A stretch of 64,000 nucleotides of DNA from Flavobacterium sp. LC2016-12 (GTDB lineage Bacteria > Bacteroidota > Bacteroidia > Flavobacteriales > Flavobacteriaceae): NCBI RefSeq assembly GCF_015351595.1, contig NZ_JADKPT010000011.1, forward strand, positions 1 through 64,000. Direction: 5' to 3'. A model generated the notes under the pieces. It ran no database searches, was not told the origin of the DNA, and worked only from the letters and a program-made list of their open reading frames with translations. Each line of letters begins with the position of its first letter. The stretch's first letter is position 1. Made by a program: the position numbers and the translations under genes. This document shows positions 9,554 through 17,745 of this stretch, in pieces.

Positions 9554-10354
9554 TTAATAAGTGTATTCAATTTCATATTCTATTGATTTACCATCACCTG
9601 CAAATGAAGTATGTTTAGTTGGATAGTTTTTATCATTATAAATATATGTCGTTAAGTAACTTGTAGTATCTACAGTTCCTGCAGTTGTTTTTACAATATT
9701 ATTTTTTCCAAACTCACTGATTTCATTTAATAACAAATCAAATCCTAAAATATTTTTGAGCGGATTATTTTTAGTATCATATTCATAAGTTCTTGTAGCA
9801 GTTGAAGAATCGTTAATTTGTTCAATTTTCACCAGATTTCCATCTTTATAAGTCAAATTTCCTTCACTCCCTTTTGTTTCTTTCTTAGTACCAGGATCAA
9901 CTGAATACCTTGTAAACGAGCTTAAATTCTGAGAAGTATGAGTATATACTGTTTTATCAATAAACTGCCCATCTGGAAATTGAGTGCTAAATTCTTCCCT
10001 AATGATTCTTGTCTTTAATCTATTATTTTGATAAGTATATAAAACTTCGGTATCTTTTGTTTCAACACCTTTTGTATCTATATTAAATTTTTCTTGTTTT
10101 ACAATTACATTTCCGTTATAAGTAAAAATCGTTTTTGAACCGTCTTTAATACTACTTAGTAATTTATTGCCATCATAAGTTAAAGTGCTTTTACTATTTG
10201 TACCCAAATAGACCGATGGATATATATAAGAAATGGTTTTAGGCAAAATCGAGGTATCTTCTGTAGAAGTACCACCATTAGGAGAATTATCATCATTAGA
10301 ACATGATGTAAGCACTAAATTTAAAGCAATAAAAAATAATAAAAGTTTTTTCAT
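9554..10354 (-). CDS. Putative lipoprotein, tandem paralogue 1
   Basis: A 266-residue secreted lipoprotein: a short signal peptide ends in a lipobox (LTSCSNDD, Cys about residue 18), followed by an acidic/Asn-Ser linker typical of surface-exposed Bacteroidota lipoproteins. The rest is a beta-rich domain with repeated Y-x-Y/YD words such as 'YEYDTKNNPLKNILG', reminiscent of YD/RHS-like or DUF4595-like repeats, though no family can be fixed. Two further paralogues lie directly upstream on the same strand. It has its own promoter and terminator, so it is monocistronic. Function unknown. Confidence 0.8.
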   Translation of the reverse strand: MKKLLLFFIALNLVLTSCSNDDNSPNGGTSTEDTSILPKTISYIYPSVYLGTNSKSTLTYDGNKLLSSIKDGSKTIFTYNGNVIVKQEKFNIDTKGVETKDTEVLYTYQNNRLKTRIIREEFSTQFPDGQFIDKTVYTHTSQNLSSFTRYSVDPGTKKETKGSEGNLTYKDGNLVKIEQINDSSTATRTYEYDTKNNPLKNILGFDLLLNEISEFGKNNIVKTTAGTVDTTSYLTTYIYNDKNYPTKHTSFAGDGKSIEYEIEYTY

Positions 10355-10380
10355 TTATTTTGGTATTTGTTTTCGGTTTG

Positions 10381-10388
10381 CAAATATA
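10381..10388 (-). promoter_or_regulatory. Promoter -7 element of lipoprotein copy 1
   Basis: On the minus strand the sequence reads TATATTTG, an exact TAnnTTTG Bacteroidota -7 box, 27 bases before the ATG at 10354. No clean TTG was found 19-20 bases further upstream. An almost identical stretch precedes copy 2. Confidence 0.6.
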
Positions 10389-10426
10389 ATTGAAATTTTT
10401 ATGGGTAATAAAAATCAAACATTTAC

Positions 10427-10516
10427 TTACAAAAAATAAGTAAAAGACAATAATTCCGAATTATAATCAATTGGATTATTGAATTTTAATAGTGGGATTT
10501 GCGTTCTGAATTGCAT
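10427..10516 (-). pseudogene. Fossil 5' end of the GSCFA gene (copy A)
   Basis: The minus-strand frame from 10516 reads MQFRTQIPLLKFNNPIDYNS and continues ELLSF before non-homologous codons and a stop at 10427. It matches the start of the intact GSCFA protein (MQFRIQIPLSKSNNPIDYNS, then KVLSF) up to the residue before GSCFA. It is a duplicated gene fragment, not a functional gene, and marks the breakpoint of the tandem duplication. Confidence 0.85.
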
Positions 10517-10557
10517 GGCTTTGAATTGAGACAAGAATTTTACCAATTTTTACCAAT

Positions 10558-10585
10558 AAAAAAACCAAATACACAAGTATTTAGA
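10558..10585 (-). terminator. Partly degraded terminator of lipoprotein copy 2
   Basis: Same sequence as the terminator of copy 1 on the left arm (AAAACCAAATAC) but the right arm is shortened to GTATTTAG. The stem is therefore weaker. Confidence 0.45.
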
Positions 10586-10607
10586 CAATTAAAATTTATG
10601 TCTAAGT

Positions 10608-11423
10608 CTAATAGGTATACTTTATATCTAATGTGTACTCACCTTCTTGTTGTGATATATTACTTACCGAGTTGTCTTTTATTGGATAATTACTATCATT
10701 GTATAAATAATTTGCCTTATGTACAATGTAAAATGGTGTATTCTTAATAGTTCTTGTCAGCTTTATAACATTGTTACTACCATACCCATTTATTTCCTGC
10801 AAGATTAGATTAAAACCTAAAATATTTTTAAAAGGATTATTTCTCGTATCATATTCATAAATATCAACTTCATGTCCATAATCAGGAATTGAAACAACAT
10901 CGATGTCTCTTTTAATCAAATTATTTTCTTTATAAATAAGAATTCCGGTATAATCTATTTCAGTAGAATTAGGCATATATGAAATACAAGAAATTGTCCC
11001 ATCTGGATTATGAGTATAATCGCATTTAACAAAATCTGCTCCGTTTGGTTCGCTTTCAGAAAAGGAAACTCTGGAAATTTTACTCGTTAACCTCCCATTT
11101 GAATAAGTATATGTTGTTTCTCTCACTTTAGTTTCTTTTCCTTGAGAATCTACATTAAATTTCAATTGTTTTACAATGAAATTTCCATCATAAATAAATT
11201 TTCTTTTAGAAGTTCCATCATCTATACTTACAACCTTATTTCCATCATAAGTCATTATTGACTTATAATTCCTTTCTGGTGAATTAGAATATGAATATGA
11301 TATTGTTTTAGGTAAGATTAAGGCATCTTGTGGAGAATTATCACTATTAGTAGAATTATCATCATTAGAACATGATGTAAATACTAAATTTAAAGCAATA
11401 AAAAGTAATAAAAGTTTTTTCAT
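10608..11423 (-). CDS. Putative lipoprotein, tandem paralogue 2
   Basis: A 271-residue lipoprotein with nearly the same signal peptide as copy 1 (MKKLLLLFIALNLVFTSCSNDDNS). It keeps the same framework words, 'YEYDTRNNPFKNILGFN' and a C-terminal 'YLYNDSNYP' segment. The N-terminal 25 residues and the upstream region are much better conserved than the mature domain, which indicates recent duplication with diversification of the exposed part. Promoter, terminator and a fragment of the GSCFA gene were duplicated with it. Function unknown. Confidence 0.8.
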   Translation of the reverse strand: MKKLLLLFIALNLVFTSCSNDDNSTNSDNSPQDALILPKTISYSYSNSPERNYKSIMTYDGNKVVSIDDGTSKRKFIYDGNFIVKQLKFNVDSQGKETKVRETTYTYSNGRLTSKISRVSFSESEPNGADFVKCDYTHNPDGTISCISYMPNSTEIDYTGILIYKENNLIKRDIDVVSIPDYGHEVDIYEYDTRNNPFKNILGFNLILQEINGYGSNNVIKLTRTIKNTPFYIVHKANYLYNDSNYPIKDNSVSNISQQEGEYTLDIKYTY

Positions 11424-11449
11424 TAATTTTGGTATTTGTTTTCGGTTTG

Positions 11450-11457
11450 CAAATATA
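11450..11457 (-). promoter_or_regulatory. Promoter -7 element of lipoprotein copy 2
   Basis: Minus strand reads TATATTTG at the same distance from the ATG as in copy 1. The surrounding 80 bases are nearly identical to those upstream of copy 1. Confidence 0.6.
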
Positions 11458-11538
11458 ATTGAAATTATTATGGGTAATAAAATTAAATATTTACTTACAA
11501 AAAATAACTAAAAGACAATAATTTCGAATTATAATCAA

Positions 11539-11583
11539 TCACATTATTTTATTTTGATAATGGGATTGGGTTATGAATTGCAT
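11539..11583 (-). pseudogene. Fossil 5' end of the GSCFA gene (copy B, decayed)
   Basis: From an ATG at 11583 the minus strand reads MQFITQSHYQNKIM and a stop. The nucleotide match to the GSCFA start continues to about 11520 in a shifted frame (encoding the DYNS region). It is more decayed than copy A, so it derives from an older duplication event. Confidence 0.75.
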
Positions 11584-11617
11584 GGGTTTTTATTGAATCA
11601 CGAATTTTTCACCAATA

Positions 11618-11646
11618 AAAAAACCAAATACAGAAGGATTTGGTTA
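11618..11646 (-). terminator. Degraded terminator of lipoprotein copy 3
   Basis: Left arm AAACCAAATAC matches copy 1. The right arm GGATTTGGTTAAG carries mismatches and has lost the full T run. Confidence 0.4.
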
Positions 11647-11671
11647 AGTAAAAATTTTAAAATACTAATGA

Positions 11672-12421
11672 TTAGTAAAAATATTGCACTATTTCATAAA
11701 TAACTCCATTTATATAATGTTTATGTTCAGTCGGAAAACCATTATTATCATATAAATAAGAAAATGTTGATTCACCAAATGAACTATCAGTCCATTTAAC
11801 TAAATTATTAAATGATGAATCAGATACACTATACATTATAAGATTTATACCTAAAATATTTCTCCTTGGATTTTTTTTTGTATCATATTCATACAATACC
11901 GTTTTAATATTCTCCTCATTATCTTTTCTTTCAGTCTTTATTAAATTACCATTTTTGTAAGTATGTTTTCCAGATGCTAAAACAATATCGTCAAGTGTTG
12001 GATTAATTTGTCTTTCTTCATAAGAAATTGTACTATCTGTGTTATGTGTATATTTTGTTTCCGAATAACTTGTTACATTCGGCCATCTTAAAATTTCAGC
12101 ACTAACTTTCCCATTAACATATGTATATTCTATAGTATTTTTGAGAACTGTAGGTGATTGAAATACTTCAACTCTTGTAATTAAATTTCCTGTGTAAGTG
12201 TATTTAATTTCAAAACCATCATCATCAATCTCGCTTACTATTTTGTTCCCAACATATTTCACCTCTCTAGTATAAATTGGAGAATTATCAGAAGTAAGAT
12301 GAATAATTTTTGTTGGTTTAATGGTAGTATCAATACCAGAATCTGATGAAGAATTATCACTTGAACAAGAAGCAATAAGCATCATTGACAAAGCACTAAA
12401 TAGGCATAAAAATTTTTTCAT
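11672..12421 (-). CDS. Putative lipoprotein, tandem paralogue 3
   Basis: A 249-residue lipoprotein with signal peptide and lipobox (LIASCSSDNSS, Cys about residue 19). It is the most divergent of the three copies but retains 'YEYDTKKNPRRNILGIN' and the Tyr-rich repeat rhythm. Its 5' region is unrelated to those of copies 1 and 2, so the duplication junction lies between its start codon and the unique DNA upstream. Likely surface-anchored; no function can be assigned. Confidence 0.78.
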   Translation of the reverse strand: MKKFLCLFSALSMMLIASCSSDNSSSDSGIDTTIKPTKIIHLTSDNSPIYTREVKYVGNKIVSEIDDDGFEIKYTYTGNLITRVEVFQSPTVLKNTIEYTYVNGKVSAEILRWPNVTSYSETKYTHNTDSTISYEERQINPTLDDIVLASGKHTYKNGNLIKTERKDNEENIKTVLYEYDTKKNPRRNILGINLIMYSVSDSSFNNLVKWTDSSFGESTFSYLYDNNGFPTEHKHYINGVIYEIVQYFY

Positions 12422-12794
12422 TTTAATTTAGGTTAAATTTGGTTATGCCGCAAAGTAATACAACATAAAATCAAAACCTTACGGGATTCCACAACAAAAT
12501 ATTTAGTATAACTCAAATACTTATTAACACATTGAAAATAAACAACATAAATAAACAAGTAGCTGAGTAAAAATAACCAAAGCAAATAATTTTCGCAAAT
12601 AATATAGTCTTTTTCTTGTTATTAATTGCTTTAGTATTTGAAATTATGTGCCATAAGAATTAAAACTTTCAAGACTAAAAAAAACACTGATAATTTTCAC
12701 CTTTAAAAAAAATTACATTTTTAATAACAAAAATCAACTTCACAAACCCAAACAATTGCTTACTTTTGCATCTTCCACTTTTCTAAAAAATCAT
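12422..12794. other. Divergent intergenic region, no gene seen
   Basis: About 370 AT-rich bases between lipoprotein copy 3 (minus) and the ABC exporter (plus). Apart from the exporter promoter at 12761-12768 and a possible weak minus-strand box near 12450-12457, no ORF, hairpin or repeat is convincing. Confidence 0.4.
12761..12768 (+). promoter_or_regulatory. Promoter -7 element of the ABC exporter
   Basis: TACTTTTG matches TAnnTTTG exactly. A transcript would start about 12773, after the upstream ATG at 12756, so translation must begin at 12795. Confidence 0.6.
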
Positions 12795-14540
12795 ATGAAA
12801 TTATTATATTCTTATATAATCAAACACAAAATGCTTTTGTTTTTTGCGTTGATTATGGCTTCCATAAACATTTGTTTCAGTTTATCAGACTCTATTATTA
12901 CCGGTAAATTAATGCAGGATTGCGGTGTCGGATTACACAAATATGCTGGAAATCCAACTGGTTTTATCAAATCTTTATCTTTCTGGCTTGGGCTTTCACT
13001 TGGTGCTGCAATGGTTTCCAGAATTACCAAAAACTTTCAGGATTATTTTACCAATGTCGTTATACAGCGAACTGGTGCTCAAATGTATACCGACGGTATT
13101 AAAAAATCGCTTGATTTGCCTTTTGCAGAATTTGAAGATCAACGAAGTGGCGAAACTTTAAGTAAACTAACCAAAGTACGTTCTGATTCTGAAAAATTAA
13201 TTACCCTTTCTATTTCTTTAATCTTTCAAACCGTAATCGGATTTGTATTCGTTATCGTTTACGTTGCCCGAATCGATTATCGTATTTCAATTATCTTTTT
13301 AATTACGGCTCCAATTATTGCTCTGGTAAGTTCTTATTTAGGAAAAAAGATTAAAGTTGTTTCTAAGAAAATCGTTAACCAAACCAATGCTTTAGCGGGT
13401 TCAACAACTGAAAGTTTACGAAATATCGAACTTGTAAAAAGTTTGGGATTAACTTATCAGGAAGAGAAACGTTTGAACTTAAATACCTTTAAAATTCTGC
13501 ATTTGGAATTGGAGAAAATTCGTTTTATCAGAAGTTTAAGTTTTATTCAGGGAACTACAGTTCACTTTTTAAGAACCTGCGTGGTTTTTACTCTTTACTA
13601 TTTCTTATTCGGAAATAAAATTATTGTGGGAGATTTATTGACGATGGTATTTTTTACTTTTTTCATTTTTGGTCCTTTACAGGAATTGGGGAATTTCATT
13701 ATTGCTTTAAATGAGACCAAAGTTTCTATGGAAAACTTCAAAACTTTATTGAGTGCACCGAAGGAATTCCGCCCAAAAAATCCAAAACACGTTGGAGCAA
13801 TTCAGTCATTGCTTTTTTCTAATGTAAGTTTCCAACATAAAACAGCTAAATTCAAAGCGGTTGAAAACATTAATTTCGACATTAAACAAGGCGAAACCGT
13901 TGCTTTTGTAGGACCATCTGGTTCTGGAAAAACAACTTTAGTAAAATTATTGGTAGGATTATATACGCCAGCTGAAGGTCAGGTTTTATATAATGATATC
14001 GATTCAACTGAAATTGATTTATTGGATCTAAGAAAACAACTAGGTTTTGTAACGCAGGATGCACAGTTGTTCTCAGGAACAATTCGAGAAAATTTATTGT
14101 TTGTAAAACCAAACGCAACCGATGATGATTTATATGATGCCTTAAAAAGGGCAAGCTGTGAAAAATTATTAAGACGCGCCGAAGACGGTTTAAACACTAC
14201 TATCGGAGAAGGTGGAATTAAAGTTTCCGGTGGAGAAAAACAACGTTTATCTATTGCCAGAGCTATTTTAAGAAACCCGAATTTATTAATTTTTGATGAA
14301 GCAACTTCTGCATTAGATTCTATTACGGAAGAAGAAATTAATGCGACAATCAGAAATATATCAGATAAAAACAGAATCACAGTTTTAATTGCGCACAGAT
14401 TATCAACTGTAATGCACGCAGATAAGATATTTGTATTGGAACAAGGTAAAATCATCGAGCAGGGAAAACACGAAGATTTAATCGTTGAACGAGGTTTGTA
14501 TTATGCTATGTGGCGTCAGCAAATTGGGGAGCGTAAATAA
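12795..14540 (+). CDS. ABC exporter, fused permease and ATPase
   Basis: About 581 residues in the usual half-transporter layout. Six membrane helices occupy roughly residues 10-310. The ATPase domain has Walker A GPSGSGKTT (about 373-381), signature VSGGEKQRL (about 477), Walker B LLIFDEA with Asp501/Glu502, and H-loop IAHRLST. It should act as a homodimer exporting a lipid, peptide or drug; the substrate cannot be read from sequence. The ATG at 12756 is rejected because a TAnnTTTG promoter overlaps it; the ATG at 12795 gives a normal short cytoplasmic start (MKLLYSYIIKHK). No partner gene is adjacent, consistent with a single-gene unit. Confidence 0.88.
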   Translation: MKLLYSYIIKHKMLLFFALIMASINICFSLSDSIITGKLMQDCGVGLHKYAGNPTGFIKSLSFWLGLSLGAAMVSRITKNFQDYFTNVVIQRTGAQMYTDGIKKSLDLPFAEFEDQRSGETLSKLTKVRSDSEKLITLSISLIFQTVIGFVFVIVYVARIDYRISIIFLITAPIIALVSSYLGKKIKVVSKKIVNQTNALAGSTTESLRNIELVKSLGLTYQEEKRLNLNTFKILHLELEKIRFIRSLSFIQGTTVHFLRTCVVFTLYYFLFGNKIIVGDLLTMVFFTFFIFGPLQELGNFIIALNETKVSMENFKTLLSAPKEFRPKNPKHVGAIQSLLFSNVSFQHKTAKFKAVENINFDIKQGETVAFVGPSGSGKTTLVKLLVGLYTPAEGQVLYNDIDSTEIDLLDLRKQLGFVTQDAQLFSGTIRENLLFVKPNATDDDLYDALKRASCEKLLRRAEDGLNTTIGEGGIKVSGGEKQRLSIARAILRNPNLLIFDEATSALDSITEEEINATIRNISDKNRITVLIAHRLSTVMHADKIFVLEQGKIIEQGKHEDLIVERGLYYAMWRQQIGERK

Positions 14541-14605
14541 AGGTTCTGAGATGCTAAGGAACTAAGGTTCTAAGTTTTTTCAACAATCAATTAAACGCCC
14601 TATTT

Positions 14606-14703
14606 GTCATTTCGACGAAGGAGAAATCCTCGCAAGTAACTCCGTAACGAAAATCAAATCTTTGTCGAGCTTCTCGCGAGGATTTCTCCTTTGTCGAAAT
14701 GAC
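14606..14703. repeat. 98-base inverted-repeat element (MITE/REP-like)
   Basis: Two 28-base arms (14606-14633 and 14676-14703) are complementary at 27 of 28 positions, the exception being a G-T. They start with GTCATTTCGACGAAGGAG and flank a 42-base loop. It lies between convergent genes. No coding potential or transposase is present. Confidence 0.85.
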
Positions 14704-14752
14704 ATAAAATGAGAAAAATCATTTTAATCCTTCTAATCAGTGGCAAAAAAAT

Positions 14753-14795
14753 AAGAAAGCCGAGAGATTTTTAAAATCTCTCGGCTTTCCTTTTT
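14753..14795. terminator. Bidirectional terminator between ABC exporter and alaS
   Basis: Stem AAAGCCGAGAGATTTT / AAAATCTCTCGGCTTTC with T-rich flanks on both sides. It sits in the convergent gap and can serve both the plus-strand exporter and minus-strand alaS. Confidence 0.75.
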
Positions 14796-14842
14796 GAATA
14801 TTATAAAAACTTAGAACCTTAGTTCCTTAGAATCTTAGTACC

Positions 14843-17479
14843 TTATTTAACAAACTCAACAGCCTTAGCCAAAGCCTCCGCAATTCCAGCAGTATTTTTA
14901 CCTTTCCCAGAAGCGAAGAAAGGCTGCCCTCCTCCATTTCCTTCAATATATTTTCCTAATTCTTTGATCACTGCGTTTGCATTTAAGCTTTTTGAAGCAA
15001 CCAATTCTTTAGCGATATAACAATGAATATTTGGCAAACCATCTTCAATAGAAGCCAAAACCACAAATGAATCAGCTTTTGAACTTCCTAATGCAGAAGC
15101 CAAATCTTTAGTTGATGCCATGCTCAAATCTACTTTTTTTGCAAGGAAATTTACGCCGTTTATTTCTTGAAAATCTTTCTCTAATTCTGATTTTAAAGCG
15201 CCTACTTTTTCTTTCAATAATTGCTCAATTTGTTTTTTCAATTTTGCATTATCATCCTGTAAAGAAGCTACTGATTTTAAAATATCCTGTGGGTTTTTTA
15301 ATGTCTCTTTTATTTCAGCTAAAGTATTCTCCTGATTTTGGTAGAAATCTTTTACAGCATCACCTGTAATTGCTTCAATACGACGAATTCCAGCCGCTAC
15401 CGCACCTTCAGAAATGATTTTGAAATGCCAGATTTCTGCCGTGTTTTTCACATGAATTCCACCGCAAAGTTCTTTGCTATCGCCAAATTCAATCATACGA
15501 ACATTATCTCCATATTTCTCTCCAAATAAAGCCATTGCACCTTTATCTAATGCCTCTTTAATCGGAATGTTTCTGTGCTCTACCAATTGTAGTTGTGCTT
15601 CAATTTGTGCATTTACACTTGCTTCAACCTGACGTAATTCTTCATCTGAAACTTTAGAAAAATGCGAAAAGTCAAAACGCAAATAGTTCGGATTTACCAA
15701 TGAACCTTTTTGCTCTACGTGAGTTCCAAGAAGGTTTCTCAAAGCCAAATGCATTAAATGCGTAGCAGAGTGATTTTTAGAAGTTGAACCTCTTAAATCG
15801 TTATTTACTTTTGCTACAAAACCAGCTTCAATATTTTCCGGCAATTGTTTTGCAAAATGCAAAATCAAATTGTTCTCTTTTTTTGTATCAATGATTTCAA
15901 TCGTTTCATTTGCTGAAACTAGAGTACCTTTATCTCCAACTTGTCCTCCACCTTCTGGATAAAATGGCGTATTATCTAAAACGATTTGATACAAAATACC
16001 ATCCTTTTTAGAATCAACTTTACGGATTCTTGTAATTTTCACTTCGTTTTCAGTCTTATCATAGCCCACGAAAGTTTCAACATTTCCTGGAATTAAAACT
16101 GACCAGTCTTCTGTAGAAACTTCAGAAGCGGCACGTGAACGTGTTTTTTGTTTTTGTAATTCAACTTCAAATTCTTCTTCATTATAGGAGAAACCTTTTT
16201 CTTTTAGAATTAGAGCTGTCAAATCTTTTGGAAAACCAAATGTATCATACAATTCGAAAACCTTAGCACCGGAAACTTCTGAACCAGAAGTTTGTGCAAT
16301 TACATTATCCAACAATTGTAATCCCTGATCCAAAGTTCTTAAGAAAGAAGCTTCTTCTTCACGAATTACATTAGTAACCAATTGTTGCTGCGATTTGATT
16401 TCAGGGAAAAATTCTCCCATTTGATTTGCCAAAACTTCTACCAGTTTATTGATAAAAGGTTCTTTTGTATTCAAGAAAGTAAATCCGTAACGAATCGCAC
16501 GACGTAAAATTCTACGAATTACATAACCAGCTCCGGTATTTGATGGCAACTGACCGTCAGCGATTGCGAAAGCAACGGCACGAACGTGATCCACCACAAC
16601 ACGAATCGCAATATTGGTTTTATTTTGTTCTTCTGAGATGTTTTTAACCTCATCCGAAGTATATTTTAATCCTGTAATTTGCTCTACTTTTTCGATAAGC
16701 GGTGTAAAAACATCAGTATCATAATTTGATGTTTTTCCTTGCAAAGCCATACACAAACGCTCAAATCCCATTCCGGTATCAACGTGTTGTGCAGGAAGTT
16801 TTTCTAACGATCCATCTGCTTTACGGTTGAATTCCATGAATACATTATTCCAGATTTCAACTACTTGCGGGTGATCGTTATTTACTAAACTTTTACCGGA
16901 AACAATAGTTTTTTCAGATTCCGGACGTAAATCAACGTGAATTTCAGAACATGGTCCACATGGTCCCTGGTCTCCCATTTCCCAGAAATTATCTTTTTTA
17001 TTTCCAAGAATAATTCGGTCTTCATCAATTAATGTTTTCCAGATATCCCAGGCTTCCTGGTCGAAAGGAACATTATCTTCTTTGCTTCCTTCAAAAACAG
17101 AAACATAAAGATTTTCCTTTGGAATTTTATAAACTTCTGTCAATAATTGCCAAGCCCAGTTGATTGCTTCTTTTTTGAAATAATCACCAAAAGACCAGTT
17201 GCCCAACATCTCGAACATAGTGTGATGATAAGTATCAAAACCAACATCTTCAAGATCATTATGTTTTCCTGAAACACGAAGACATTTTTGCGTATCGGCT
17301 ATTCTTGGGCTTTTTGGAGTTCCGTTTCCTAAAAAATATTCTTTAAACTGGGCCATTCCCGAGTTATTGAACATAAGTGTTGGATCGTCCTTAAGAACGA
17401 TTGGAGCAGATGGAACAATTAAGTGTCCATTGCTTTTAAAAAAGTCTAAAAATTGTTTACGTACGTCTTGTGATTTCAT
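14843..17479 (-). CDS. alaS: Alanine--tRNA ligase
   Basis: An 878-residue class II synthetase with full-length architecture. The catalytic core comes first ('FFKSNGHLIVPSAP', 'LMFNNSGMAQFK', 'GDQGPCGPCSEIH'). The tRNA-recognition region follows, then the editing domain with zinc ligands in 'HSATH' and 'CGGIH', and a C-terminal DHHA1 domain with the Gly-rich 'GNGGGQPFFASG'. It attaches alanine to tRNA-Ala and removes mischarged Ser/Gly. The start matches the conserved 'MKSQDVRKQFLDFF' opening of the family. It is a lone minus-strand gene, divergent from the M23 peptidase. All key residues visible are intact. Confidence 0.97.
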   Translation of the reverse strand: MKSQDVRKQFLDFFKSNGHLIVPSAPIVLKDDPTLMFNNSGMAQFKEYFLGNGTPKSPRIADTQKCLRVSGKHNDLEDVGFDTYHHTMFEMLGNWSFGDYFKKEAINWAWQLLTEVYKIPKENLYVSVFEGSKEDNVPFDQEAWDIWKTLIDEDRIILGNKKDNFWEMGDQGPCGPCSEIHVDLRPESEKTIVSGKSLVNNDHPQVVEIWNNVFMEFNRKADGSLEKLPAQHVDTGMGFERLCMALQGKTSNYDTDVFTPLIEKVEQITGLKYTSDEVKNISEEQNKTNIAIRVVVDHVRAVAFAIADGQLPSNTGAGYVIRRILRRAIRYGFTFLNTKEPFINKLVEVLANQMGEFFPEIKSQQQLVTNVIREEEASFLRTLDQGLQLLDNVIAQTSGSEVSGAKVFELYDTFGFPKDLTALILKEKGFSYNEEEFEVELQKQKTRSRAASEVSTEDWSVLIPGNVETFVGYDKTENEVKITRIRKVDSKKDGILYQIVLDNTPFYPEGGGQVGDKGTLVSANETIEIIDTKKENNLILHFAKQLPENIEAGFVAKVNNDLRGSTSKNHSATHLMHLALRNLLGTHVEQKGSLVNPNYLRFDFSHFSKVSDEELRQVEASVNAQIEAQLQLVEHRNIPIKEALDKGAMALFGEKYGDNVRMIEFGDSKELCGGIHVKNTAEIWHFKIISEGAVAAGIRRIEAITGDAVKDFYQNQENTLAEIKETLKNPQDILKSVASLQDDNAKLKKQIEQLLKEKVGALKSELEKDFQEINGVNFLAKKVDLSMASTKDLASALGSSKADSFVVLASIEDGLPNIHCYIAKELVASKSLNANAVIKELGKYIEGNGGGQPFFASGKGKNTAGIAEALAKAVEFVK

Positions 17480-17509
17480 ATTTAAATTAAGAAAATGTAT
17501 CTTTTTTAT

Positions 17510-17650
17510 TAATGGGTCAATTTATGAATGTGCCAATTTGATAATGTGTCAATTAGATAATTCTTATTTAAAATTTATCTCCGTCAACAATAAATTACCC
17601 TATTACTACATTATCTAATTGACTCAATTATCTAATTATTTAATTGCTTT
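17510..17650. repeat. Short-word repeats (TATCTAATT/TCAATTA) upstream of alaS
   Basis: The words TCAATTAGATAA, TATCTAATTGACTCAATTA and TATCTAATTATTTAATTG recur in direct and inverted order. The plus-strand frame across it is a shadow of alaS. It resembles other low-complexity intergenic filler in the window. Confidence 0.5.
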
Positions 17651-17690
17651 TTTAACTTGAAAAAAAGAGGCGAACAACTGAAACATTTAC

Positions 17691-17698
17691 TAAATTTG
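17691..17698 (+). promoter_or_regulatory. Promoter -7 element of the M23 peptidase operon
   Basis: TAAATTTG matches TAnnTTTG, 47 bases before the ATG at 17746. No well-placed TTG was found. Confidence 0.5.
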
Positions 17699-17723
17699 TT
17701 CGACTAACTTATTTTACAAGCTG

Positions 17724-17731
17724 CAAAAATA
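17724..17731 (-). promoter_or_regulatory. Possible -7 element of alaS
   Basis: The minus strand reads TATTTTTG, fitting TAnnTTTG. It would give a leader of roughly 240 bases before the alaS ATG and lies next to the divergent M23 promoter, so assignment is tentative. Confidence 0.3.
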
Positions 17732-17745
17732 GGGTATTTTAAAAT

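Noticed and set aside
10499..10747. Plus-strand ORF of 82 codons
   Set aside because: It crosses the GSCFA fossil, a terminator and the 3' end of a lipoprotein gene on the other strand; no recognisable protein features.
12756..12794. Upstream ATG giving the ABC exporter 13 extra residues
   Set aside because: A TAnnTTTG promoter box at 12761-12768 lies between this ATG and the preferred one, so the upstream ATG would not be in the transcript; the extra residues are not typical of the family.
13979..14455. Minus-strand ORF of 158 codons inside the ABC exporter
   Set aside because: Antisense to the conserved ATPase motifs; the long open frame is explained by the codon pattern of the real gene.
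17480..17745. T-box or other riboswitch controlling alaS
   Set aside because: No T-box-like conserved words or stable antiterminator structure; the region is mostly short-word repeats.
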